Origin: JANQEA01 sp964530075
GTDB lineage: Bacteria > Bipolaricaulota > Bipolaricaulia > UBA7950 > UBA9294
Assembly: GCA_964530075.1 (NCBI GenBank)
Contig: CAZGXU010000034.1
Span: 1-23,150 of the forward strand
Length of the DNA: 23,150 bases
Direction: 5' to 3'
Made by a program: the position numbers and the translations under genes. Position 1 is the stretch's first letter, and each line of letters begins with the position of its first letter. A model generated the notes under the pieces. It had not been told where the DNA came from. It saw nothing but the letters and a program-made list of their open reading frames with translations, and made no database searches. Shown here piece by piece: positions 1 to 6,147 of this stretch.

Positions 1-294
1 CGGATCGAGAACCTCGCTCTTCCCGAGAGCGGCTTTGACCTCGTCGTCATCCACAACGCGCTCCACGACGTCGCGGAGACGGAACGCCGCGCGACTGCGG
101 CCACGCTGGTCCGGCTGCTGAAGCCGGGCGGCAGGCTCCATCTCCGCGAACCGACCAAACTCCCCCACGGCTTGGCGTCCGATGCATACCGAGCGCTGCT
201 GGTCGAAGCGGGGCTGAGCGAGGTCCGGTCGCACGATGACAAGTCCTTCCTGATCGGTCGTGCGTTTGACGCGGTCTTCGCCAGGCCGGACTGA
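1..294 (+). CDS. SAM-dependent methyltransferase, C-terminal part (5' end outside window)
   Basis: The reading frame is open from base 1 and stops at TGA 292-294, giving the last 97 residues of a protein that begins before the window. The visible part starts with an FDLVVIHNALHDV strand, followed about 20 residues later by LLKPGGRLHLREPTK. This is the pattern of class I methyltransferases of the Methyltransf_11/25 type, where the acidic strand-4 region precedes the 'LKPGGRL' turn before strand 5. The SAM-binding glycine motif would lie upstream and cannot be seen. The tail (SEVRSHDDKSFLIGRAFDAVFARPD) fits the usual last strands, where such enzymes often end in a short '(F)A+' segment. The substrate cannot be inferred. 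I am confident of the fold and have no view on the reaction partner. Confidence 0.72.
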   Translation, partial: RIENLALPESGFDLVVIHNALHDVAETERRATAATLVRLLKPGGRLHLREPTKLPHGLASDAYRALLVEAGLSEVRSHDDKSFLIGRAFDAVFARPD

Positions 295-447
295 CGGGGA
301 TCGGCCGACCACCGAGGTGCGGCCCGTCGGGAGAAGGAGCGGGTGGGAGAGCGAGGCTGCATCGCGACTCCTCAAACCCTGTACAACGCGATCGAAAAGG
401 CCCTTCTCGACTTCCTGGCTTGTCGGACACGTTCTCCCTTCGCCCGA

Positions 448-463
448 GGGGTGAGCTCACCCC
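448..463. repeat. Perfect 16-bp palindrome
   Basis: GGGGTGAGCTCACCCC is identical to its own reverse complement, with no central spacer. It lies about 135 bases upstream of the putative DUF3795 promoter and inside the relic-rich stretch. Spacerless dyads are typical of dimeric regulator or restriction-type sites rather than RNA hairpins. No function can be assigned. Confidence 0.5.
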
Positions 464-582
464 GTGCGACGGTCGGCGATTGTCGTTCAATGCAGCGCCG
501 CATGCGCCTCGACCATGCGCGCCGACAGGTAGCGCCCTTGCGGCCCCATCCCGTGCTCGCCATACCGGACCCAGCGAGCCGC

Positions 583-611
583 TTGTCCCAGGAGGCGTCG
601 CCCACTACCCT
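583..611 (+). promoter_or_regulatory. Possible promoter for the DUF3795 gene
   Basis: TTGTCC (583-588) and TACCCT (606-611) are separated by 17 bases. Transcription would begin near 618, about 25 bases before the chosen ATG at 643. Both hexamers are imperfect matches to the sigma-70 consensus, so this is a weak prediction. Confidence 0.3.
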
Positions 612-642
612 AGTCAAGCGGTAAGCAGAAGGGAAGGTGCGA

Positions 643-1002
643 ATGGACGATCGGATGATTGCCTACTGCGGGCTGATCTGCACGAACTGCGACGCGTACA
701 AGGCGACGCAGGCCGGGGACATGGAGGCGCTGGAGCGGGCGGCGAAGGAGACCTCGGAGCAGTATGGGATGGACGTGACCGCGGCCGACATGATGTGCGA
801 CGGCTGCCTCGCGACGACCGGGCGGCAGCTCGGCTACTGCCAGGAATGCGCGATCCGGCTCTGCGCCGTCGAGAAGCACGTCGAGACCTGCGCCCACTGC
901 GACGAGTACGCCTGCGACAAGGTCGAAGCCTTCTCCAAGCCCGGCACGGCCCATCGCAAGACGCTCGATGGCATCCTGGCCTCGCTGGACGCTCCGGCGT
1001 AG
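643..1002 (+). CDS. DUF3795 cysteine-rich protein
   Basis: This 119-residue protein opens with MIAYCGLICTNCDAYKA, the hallmark of DUF3795 proteins (roughly CGL.C..C). It continues with CDGC near residue 52 and a closing cluster of CQEC, C, C, C and C spaced as CAIRLCAVEKHVETCAHCDEYAC. About eleven cysteines suggest bound zinc or an iron-sulfur centre, but the family has no established biochemical role. I chose ATG 643 over the in-frame GTG at 637 because an AGAAGGGA element ends about 8 bases before the ATG and only 2 before the GTG. The truncated GNAT gene follows 25 bases after the stop and may have been co-transcribed. Length and motif content are normal for the family. Confidence 0.85.
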   Translation: MDDRMIAYCGLICTNCDAYKATQAGDMEALERAAKETSEQYGMDVTAADMMCDGCLATTGRQLGYCQECAIRLCAVEKHVETCAHCDEYACDKVEAFSKPGTAHRKTLDGILASLDAPA

Positions 1003-1027
1003 CAGGAGAGGAATCGAAGTAGGGGAC

Positions 1028-1297
1028 ATGCGGATCCGCCCTGCGGTCCCGGCCGACATCGAAGGAATCCGGGCCGTCGGCGAAGCCGGCTGGTGGGGCA
1101 CCTATTCTGAGTACCGAACCCCGGGGTACATCCAGGCTGCGCTGGATCGGTGGTGGTCGACGGAGTACCTACTGGACGTCATCGGCTCCGAGCGCCACGT
1201 TCTGCTCGTCGCAGGGAGAGGTGCCCGTCGCGGCTACCCGAGCAAATCACGTTTGATCTGCTCGTACTCCTCCTTGGTGATCTCGCCGCGGGCGTAG
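1028..1297 (+). pseudogene. Truncated GNAT acetyltransferase N-terminus
   Basis: The first 63 or so residues (MRIRPAVPADIEGIRAVGEAGWWGTY through ERHVLLVAG) look like the start of a GNAT N-acetyltransferase: strand 1 with 'IRPA...D', helices 1-2, and the strand 2-3 region. GNAT proteins usually run 140-180 residues, with the acetyl-CoA site (Q/RxxGxG/A) in the second half. That half is missing. After about base 1216 the frame turns into arginine/serine-rich sequence antisense to the convergent SHOCT gene, and it stops at 1295-1297. The simplest reading is a gene cut at its 3' end by a rearrangement whose junction lies near 1216-1233. An active enzyme is unlikely. Confidence 0.6.
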
Positions 1298-1464
1298 CGC
1301 TCCTTGAGGTGATCGAGCGGCGATATAACAAGATACGCTCCGTCGTCTCGCCGTCCGGTCAGCCGGTGAATCGCCCACGCGATCAGCGCGATGATGGCCC
1401 CCCAGAACAACACGCTTCCGAGGATCATCGGCCATCCGCCACCGTAGTAATATCCGTGCCACAT
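1234..1464 (-). CDS. Small membrane protein with C-terminal SHOCT domain
   Basis: This 76-residue protein has a tyrosine/glycine-rich N-terminus, one hydrophobic helix at about residues 12-33 (ILGSVLFWGAIIALIAWAIH), then a basic linker. The C-terminus, LDHLKERYARGEITKEEYEQIKRDLL, is a textbook SHOCT motif ('short C-terminal domain': hydrophobic helix, RGEIT/SxEEF, second helix). Such single-helix plus SHOCT proteins are common and often of unknown function; SHOCT is thought to mediate oligomerisation. I chose ATG 1464 because GAAGGTGATC stands just upstream; longer in-frame extensions are low-complexity and antisense-like. Its 3' end overlaps the broken GNAT frame on the other strand. Identity of the domain is firm; the role is not known. 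Confidence 0.85.
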   Translation of the reverse strand: MWHGYYYGGGWPMILGSVLFWGAIIALIAWAIHRLTGRRDDGAYLVISPLDHLKERYARGEITKEEYEQIKRDLLG

Positions 1465-1597
1465 GACGATCACCTTCTTCCCTTCCGAGGGGAGCACGTC
1501 TATGTTCCCTCTGGGACGTGGCGACTCCGTGAGGGCCCTGTGGGAATCGGGTGTCGACGATCCGACCGGAACGGGCTGCGACGGCGCCGCACGCGGG

Positions 1598-2656
1598 TTA
1601 CAGGAACGGCGCGAGCTTCTCCCGGACCCGGCGGGCACTCTCGGCGAGGAGTTTCCGCTCGGCGTCGTCCATCGGGAGTTCGAAGATCCGGTCGACGCCC
1701 CGGTTGCCGACGACGAACGGAACGCCGATCGTCCCGTGGATCCCGTACACCTCGCCCTCGATCGCCAGTTGCCCGGAGACGAGGGCGTCGGCCCCCTGGG
1801 CGATCGTACGGATGAACTCCATCGTGGCGTGGCCGGTCCCGATGACCGTCTTCGCCCCGCTGTAGTGGGTGACGAACGGCCGGACGACCACGCGGACGTC
1901 CGGCGGGAACCGTTCGACCGCGGCGTACGCTCCGCGGACGTCCCCCCGCCGGATCAGGGACTCGAGTTCCGCCTGCGCCTCGGCGACGACCCGGGGGAAC
2001 TCCTCGATCGGACGCGGACCGCGGATCCGGGCCAATTCACGGCCGAGCCGTTCGGCGTCGTAGCCGAAGATGTGGACGCCGCTCCAGAGCGGCACGCTCA
2101 GGGTGCCGTGCTCCCCGACGACGAACGCGTGAATCGTCTGCCGCCGGATCCCGAGGTCGGCGGCGATCTCCTTCCGGAACCGGAGCGAATCGAGGAACGC
2201 GCCCATCCCGATGACGCGGTCCCGCCCGAGGTGTTTCGCGAAGATCGCGACGGCCAACTCCACGGGGTTGGAGACGCAGAGGACGATCTCGTGGCCGCGC
2301 CCGCGCCCGGCGATCGCTCGGGCGTAGCGCTCGAAGATCGGTGCGTTCGCCGCGGCGAGGCCGTCCCGGGTCATCGGCGCCGAGTCGAGCGTCGGCTTCG
2401 CCGTCTGCCCGGCGGCGACGACGATCAGGTCGGCGCGGATCTCGGACGGCTCGAGGACGATCTCGATCGTCGGGCAGATCTCCGCGTACGCGTCGGTCAG
2501 GTCCGACGCGAGGCCGTACGCGCTCCGCGCGCTCGGTCCCTCGGCGTTTCCCACGAGCACGAGGCGCTGGTTGCATTCGAGCAACCGCTCGACGACGATG
2601 TGCTGAACGATCTGTCGGCCGACGTCGCCGCACGCTCCGATCACTGCGATGTTCAT
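1598..2656 (-). CDS. Malate/lactate dehydrogenase family protein
   Basis: This 352-residue 2-hydroxyacid dehydrogenase of the LDH/MDH family would interconvert an alpha-keto acid and its hydroxy acid with NAD(P)H in the cytoplasm. The N-terminal Rossmann motif is GACGDVG (7-13). SNPVE (129-133) is the conserved turn. The catalytic trio Asp156, Arg159 and His183 (in GEHG) has the same spacing as Asp168/Arg171/His195 of LDH. Two things are odd. The end of strand 2 reads LVLVGNAEG, without the acidic residue usual in NAD-specific enzymes. The mobile substrate loop (AGQTAKPTLDSAPMTRDGL, from residue 82) looks a few residues longer than the usual AGxxRKPGxxRxDL, and its first arginine is replaced by Ala. 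Substrate is therefore uncertain. An AAGGA element lies about 7 bases before ATG 2656. It follows a small ORF by 15 bases, probably in one transcript. Confidence 0.85.
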   Translation of the reverse strand: MNIAVIGACGDVGRQIVQHIVVERLLECNQRLVLVGNAEGPSARSAYGLASDLTDAYAEICPTIEIVLEPSEIRADLIVVAAGQTAKPTLDSAPMTRDGLAAANAPIFERYARAIAGRGRGHEIVLCVSNPVELAVAIFAKHLGRDRVIGMGAFLDSLRFRKEIAADLGIRRQTIHAFVVGEHGTLSVPLWSGVHIFGYDAERLGRELARIRGPRPIEEFPRVVAEAQAELESLIRRGDVRGAYAAVERFPPDVRVVVRPFVTHYSGAKTVIGTGHATMEFIRTIAQGADALVSGQLAIEGEVYGIHGTIGVPFVVGNRGVDRIFELPMDDAERKLLAESARRVREKLAPFL

Positions 2657-2671
2657 CCGTCCGTCCTTGCA

Positions 2672-2860
2672 CTACTCCATCGACCGCTTCGCAAGCTCTC
2701 GCGCTTTGCTTCCGCGCGTGTTCGGCAGCTGCGCCGGCTCGGTCGTGTGGATCCGTTCGACGGCGCGCTTCTCGTCTTTCAGGGCCGCTTCGACCCAGCC
2801 GAGGATTCGATCCGCCTTCCCTGCCGCCCTCGAGCGGGCGAGCATCGCGACGACGTTCAT
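2672..2860 (-). CDS. Hypothetical small basic protein upstream of the dehydrogenase
   Basis: A 62-residue reading frame with no family I recognise. It begins MNVVAMLARSRAAGKADRIL and is mostly predicted-helical, rich in Lys, Arg and Ala, without cysteines, signal peptide or membrane helix. Support for it being real comes from context. GAGGTGATC sits just before the ATG as an extended SD, a -35/-10 pair (2902-2907 and 2879-2884) lies immediately upstream, and the stop is 15 bases before the dehydrogenase start on the same strand. It may be a small partner protein, or simply the first cistron that opens the operon. A non-coding leader is the alternative. Confidence 0.5.
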   Translation of the reverse strand: MNVVAMLARSRAAGKADRILGWVEAALKDEKRAVERIHTTEPAQLPNTRGSKARELAKRSME

Positions 2861-2878
2861 CGGATCACCTCGCCGGTG

Positions 2879-2907
2879 ACTCTATCAGCGCGCACCGCGC
2901 CGCACAA
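2879..2907 (-). promoter_or_regulatory. Promoter of the dehydrogenase operon
   Basis: Reading on the minus strand, TTGTGC (2907-2902) and TAGAGT (2884-2879) are separated by exactly 17 bases. Transcription would start near 2872, about 11 bases before ATG 2860, with the SD in between. The same TTGTGC -35 with 17-base spacing appears before dppB. Confidence 0.45.
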
Positions 2908-3290
2908 GGATTCTCCGCTCCTCGAACCCGTACCAGCGGGAGATCGATCGAACCTATCCCACGATGGGCGGGTACCCGACGTCGTCGATCGACGTGCCGG
3001 TGGTCGCTTTGCTGACTCAGGGCTGGGAGGAGCGGAATCAGGTTCACGACGTCCTGGCGGAGAAGTGGAGCGACACGATCCTCGGCAAGGAACGCCTCTA
3101 CGATCCCGACACGGGAGACGTGTACCGATTCGACCTCGGGTTCCGCGAGGAGTACGAGACGAACCGCGAAAAGCACCGCTTGCAGGACCTCCGGCCGCTC
3201 GCAGAGGACGCCTACGACCTGTGGATGCAGCCGCCGCTCGACGGCGAGCCGCATCTCCAGCTCGCAAACACGACTTGCGCGATGGTTTGA
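2880..3290 (+). pseudogene. 3' remnant of an unidentified protein gene
   Basis: The frame is open from 2880 (after TGA 2877-2879) to TGA 3288-3290. Its first ATG is at 2964, with no ribosome-binding site before it. Protein-like sequence begins well before that ATG (NPYQREIDRTYPT) and continues through acidic, aromatic-rich text such as WEERNQVHDVLAEKWSD and DPDTGDVYRFDLGF. This suggests the C-terminal tail of a longer protein whose 5' part has been lost or replaced by the divergent dehydrogenase promoter. I do not recognise the family. If ATG 2964 is used, the product would be 108 residues. Lack of an RBS and of any start for the conserved-looking part makes a relic more likely than a functional gene. 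Confidence 0.45.
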
Positions 3291-3304
3291 AGATCTTGTA
3301 CGAT
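3275..3304 (+). promoter_or_regulatory. Possible promoter of the 3332 membrane-protein gene
   Basis: TTGCGC (3275-3280) and TACGAT (3299-3304) are 18 bases apart. Transcription would start near 3311, leaving room for the GAGGGG element before ATG 3332. It overlaps the end of the upstream relic frame. Confidence 0.35.
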
Positions 3305-3331
3305 CACCGATGCAAGTCAGAGGGGCGCAGC

Positions 3332-4213
3332 ATGCGAGACAGGATGGGACCGCGTCAGATCCGGCCGCGACGTCAGCTCCTCCAGTTTGTCGTCGGCTTC
3401 GTCCTCGTGATCGGGATCCTGATGGGTCTGGAAACATGGAGTGTTTCGGTCATCGGCGGCTTCGGCGATGTATCGATGTGGCAGCTTCGGCTGGCCCGGG
3501 CGATCGGCCTCGGCGCGGTCCTGATCCTTTTCTGGCTGGCCCTGCGGGCAGGGAGGGGAATCGGCTGGCTCGGCCCGGTCCTGCTGGCGACCGGGGCCAT
3601 GTTCCACGTGTATCGCATCCTCATCTTCAGCGGCTTCTTGTCGCGCTTCAGGGTCTACACCGTCGCCAGGGCGCGCGTCCCGGACGAAGTGTGGCTTCCG
3701 CTCTCTCTCCTCTTCAGTCTGTTCGCCATGGGCGTATGGGGATCGGTCGATCGGATTCGGGCGAGGCGTGTACCCGAACGGATCCTGCACCACGATCTGC
3801 CAATCGTATACCTCGCGGCCTTTCTGATGATCCACTATGCGCTGTGGACGTACACCCGGTGGGCCGGGCTTGTCAGCTTCGATTCGAACGTGCTGTGGCC
3901 GTCCGCGCTGGGGGTCGGTATCGTGCTTCGCCCCGTCCTCCTCACCGGTGCGTTCTATGCGCTCAACGCGGTCTCGGGCGTACCGCGAAAGCGTTCCTTC
4001 GAGTGGGCGCTGGCCGGCATCCTGCTCGGCTTGGCGCTTATCGTCCCACGGTTCTACCCTGCCTGTCCATTCGCCAGCTGGGCGGCCGCCGCCGGGACGG
4101 ACGTGGCCGCGATCGGACTCGCGGCGTGGATACTCCCAACGCTCCGACGGTACGGACGCATCACGGTGACCGACGAGCGTCCGAACCGAGAGGGGCCCGG
4201 CGCAACGGTTTGA
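3332..4213 (+). CDS. Multi-pass integral membrane protein, unknown function
   Basis: A 293-residue protein with a short basic N-terminus (RPRRQ) and about seven or eight hydrophobic segments: LLQFVVGFVLVIGILMG, a second around AIGLGAVLILFWLAL, a third at IGWLGPVLLATGAMFHVYR, then LPLSLLFSLFAMGVWGSV, LPIVYLAAFLMIHYALWTY, ALGVGIVLRPVLLTGAFYAL, WALAGILLGLALIVP and a last one near AAIGLAAWILPTL. The tail after residue 280 is hydrophilic. The distribution resembles bacterial 7-8 helix membrane proteins of unknown function; I see no transporter, kinase or protease motif. ATG 3332 is preceded by AGAGGGG at about 8 bases. The frame continues far upstream as an artefact of antisense coding in the dehydrogenase gene. 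It is followed after 110 bases by the S9 peptidase. Confidence 0.7.
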   Translation: MRDRMGPRQIRPRRQLLQFVVGFVLVIGILMGLETWSVSVIGGFGDVSMWQLRLARAIGLGAVLILFWLALRAGRGIGWLGPVLLATGAMFHVYRILIFSGFLSRFRVYTVARARVPDEVWLPLSLLFSLFAMGVWGSVDRIRARRVPERILHHDLPIVYLAAFLMIHYALWTYTRWAGLVSFDSNVLWPSALGVGIVLRPVLLTGAFYALNAVSGVPRKRSFEWALAGILLGLALIVPRFYPACPFASWAAAAGTDVAAIGLAAWILPTLRRYGRITVTDERPNREGPGATV

Positions 4214-4323
4214 CCTTGCGGACACGATGGCCGTGCGGCCTTCGCGAAGCGAGTTCGGGTTCGGTGAATCGACACGGGGATGTAGGATGAGCGACTCGAA
4301 ACGGGGAATTCGACGGTGATCTC

Positions 4324-6147
4324 ATGGAGGTGGGCGTGCCGAAGTCGACGATCGAGCTGAAGGGGCTCCTTTCGCTCCCGACAGCCCGCGCCCCGGCGAT
4401 CTCCCACGACGGCGGGCGCGTCGCCTTCTACTGGGACGTTACCGGTCGGATGGAGCTGTACGTCGCCGAACTGCCGGACGGGGAGCCGATCCGGATGACC
4501 GACGGAGAGCTGCCCCGGGCGATCCGAGGCGGCATCGTATGGAACCGGTCCGGTACGAAAGTCGCATTCATCAAGGACGTCGACGGAAACGAGAAGTTCG
4601 ATATCTGGACGCTCGACATCGAGTCCCGTGAGGTCCGGCAGCTGACCGACGCGCCAAACGCAAGGGAGGTCGCCCTCGAGTTCAGCCCGGACGATCGATG
4701 GCTGTCCTTCCTTTCGACGCGGGACGGACAGCAGAACCTGTACAAGCTCGACGCGGAGAGCGGCGACGTCGTCCGGCTGACCGACTTCGCGGCATCGGTC
4801 TTCCACTCCGGGCAATGGAGCCCGGACGGACGATCGCTCCTCCTTTCGACGAACGAGTCCGAGGACCTCAGGAACGTCGACGTTTACGTCGTCGACGCGG
4901 ACCGCATGGCACCCCGACGGGTCTTCCAGGGGAGACTCGGCTCGCGTGACTTCCCGGTCGCGTGGCTCCCGGACGGGAAGCACATCGTCGTCACGTCCGA
5001 TGCCACCGGCGTCAACCGGCCGGGGATCGTCGACATCAACACCGGCGATGTCCATTGGCTGGGAGCGGAGGACGTCGAGGAGCGGGCGAGCGACGTCTCG
5101 AACGACGGGCGGCACCTCCTGTCCCTGCGAGACCAAGAGGCGTCCGTCGTCCCGATCGTGACCGACCTCGCGACCGGCGGGGGGCACGCGCTGCTCGACA
5201 CGCCCGGCTTCACGTATTGGGCCGAGTTCGCGCTCGACCGGACGGCCGCGGTCATCGATCGGTCGAGCCCGACCCGGAAGGGCGAGCTGTTCGTCGTGCC
5301 CGTCGACGGGCGCGAGTCCCGGTCGCTGACTCCGATCGACTACGGGACGATCGATCCGGACGAGTTCGTCGAGCCTCAGCGGACCAGGTACGTCTCGCCC
5401 GACGGGCTGGAGATCGCGGCGATCCTCTACGAGCCGCCCGACCGGCGCGAGACGCCGCCACCAGCAATCGTCCACCTCCACGGCGGCCCGTGGGGGCAGT
5501 CCTACCTGGCCTTCTACGACATCGTCCAGTATCTGGTCTCGCGGGGGTTCGTCGTCCTCCAGCCGGATTTTCGCGGGAGCACCGGCTACGGCAGGGCGTT
5601 CACCGATCTCAACTATATGGACTGGGGCGGCGGCGACCTGGAGGACGTGATCGCGGGCGTTGAGTACCTCGTTCGGGAAGAGAAGGCCGACCCCGAACGG
5701 ATCGCGGCGTACGGCGGCTCGTACGGCGGTTACCTCACGTACATCGCGCTCGTGAAGGCGCCCGATCTGTGGAAGGCCGGGGTGGCTCGGAACGGCGTCA
5801 CGGACCTGCTGGCGATGTACGAGGCGAGCCCGCCCAGCCTCCGGTACATCCTCCGCCTGATGATGGGCGATCCCGCGGAGAACGAGGCGCTCTGGCGGGA
5901 TCGGAGCGCGATCCATTTCGCGGGGGACCTGAAGGCGAAGCTGCTGATGATCCACGGCGTCAACGACGCGCGATGCCCGGTCGGACAGGCGCGCGCGTTC
6001 CGCGATCGTCTGCTCGAGCTCGGCTACGAAGCGGGAGCCGACTTCGAGTACGTGGAGCTGGACAGGATCGGCCACGGCTCGTCCGACATCGGGGACAGGA
6101 TCGGAACGGATCGAACGATCGCTCGCTTCCTCGAGGAGAACGTCTAG
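4324..6147 (+). CDS. S9 family serine peptidase (acylaminoacyl/prolyl oligopeptidase-like)
   Basis: A 607-residue cytoplasmic peptidase without signal peptide. Residues about 20-340 form a beta-propeller with recurring WSPDG/FSPDD-type blades (e.g. LEFSPDDRWLSF, WSPDGRSLLLS). The C-terminal alpha/beta-hydrolase holds HGGPWGQ (386-392, oxyanion region), the nucleophile Ser466 in GGSYGG, Asp548 in HGVNDARCP, and His584 in GHGSSD. This is the complete triad of the S9 clan, which cleaves short peptides or releases N-acylated residues. The exact subfamily is uncertain: the HGGPWGQ box and short propeller favour acylaminoacyl peptidase/S9C over true prolyl oligopeptidase. GACGGTGATC precedes ATG 4324 and fits an extended anti-SD match. 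Its stop shares the palindrome CTAG with the stop of the convergent MFS gene. Together with the dpp genes it suggests peptide catabolism. Confidence 0.92.
   Translation: MEVGVPKSTIELKGLLSLPTARAPAISHDGGRVAFYWDVTGRMELYVAELPDGEPIRMTDGELPRAIRGGIVWNRSGTKVAFIKDVDGNEKFDIWTLDIESREVRQLTDAPNAREVALEFSPDDRWLSFLSTRDGQQNLYKLDAESGDVVRLTDFAASVFHSGQWSPDGRSLLLSTNESEDLRNVDVYVVDADRMAPRRVFQGRLGSRDFPVAWLPDGKHIVVTSDATGVNRPGIVDINTGDVHWLGAEDVEERASDVSNDGRHLLSLRDQEASVVPIVTDLATGGGHALLDTPGFTYWAEFALDRTAAVIDRSSPTRKGELFVVPVDGRESRSLTPIDYGTIDPDEFVEPQRTRYVSPDGLEIAAILYEPPDRRETPPPAIVHLHGGPWGQSYLAFYDIVQYLVSRGFVVLQPDFRGSTGYGRAFTDLNYMDWGGGDLEDVIAGVEYLVREEKADPERIAAYGGSYGGYLTYIALVKAPDLWKAGVARNGVTDLLAMYEASPPSLRYILRLMMGDPAENEALWRDRSAIHFAGDLKAKLLMIHGVNDARCPVGQARAFRDRLLELGYEAGADFEYVELDRIGHGSSDIGDRIGTDRTIARFLEENV

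Larger units (their letters stand above)
295..642. other. Gene-poor stretch with probable gene relics
   Basis: No intact gene is convincing in these 348 bases. On the plus strand near 343-411 the frame reads VGERGCIATPQTLYNAIEKA, which resembles the C-terminal signature of xanthine dehydrogenase/CoxL-type molybdopterin subunits (GxGExGxIxxxPxxxNAixxAl). No flanking domain survives. On the minus strand, bases 609-487 form an open 40-codon stretch with no start codon. It ends RYLSARMVEAHAALH before TGA and looks like a protein tail. A perfect 16-base palindrome lies at 448-463, and a possible promoter for the next gene at 583-611. I read the stretch as decayed genes plus the upstream region of the DUF3795 gene. 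The relic assignments rest on short matches and are tentative. Confidence 0.35.

Noticed and set aside
1463..3331. Plus-strand open frame of more than 600 codons upstream of the membrane-protein gene at 3332
   Set aside because: It is antisense to the dehydrogenase and small ORF, Arg/Asp/Pro-rich without domains, and a consequence of high GC. Only the part from ATG 3332 looks like protein.
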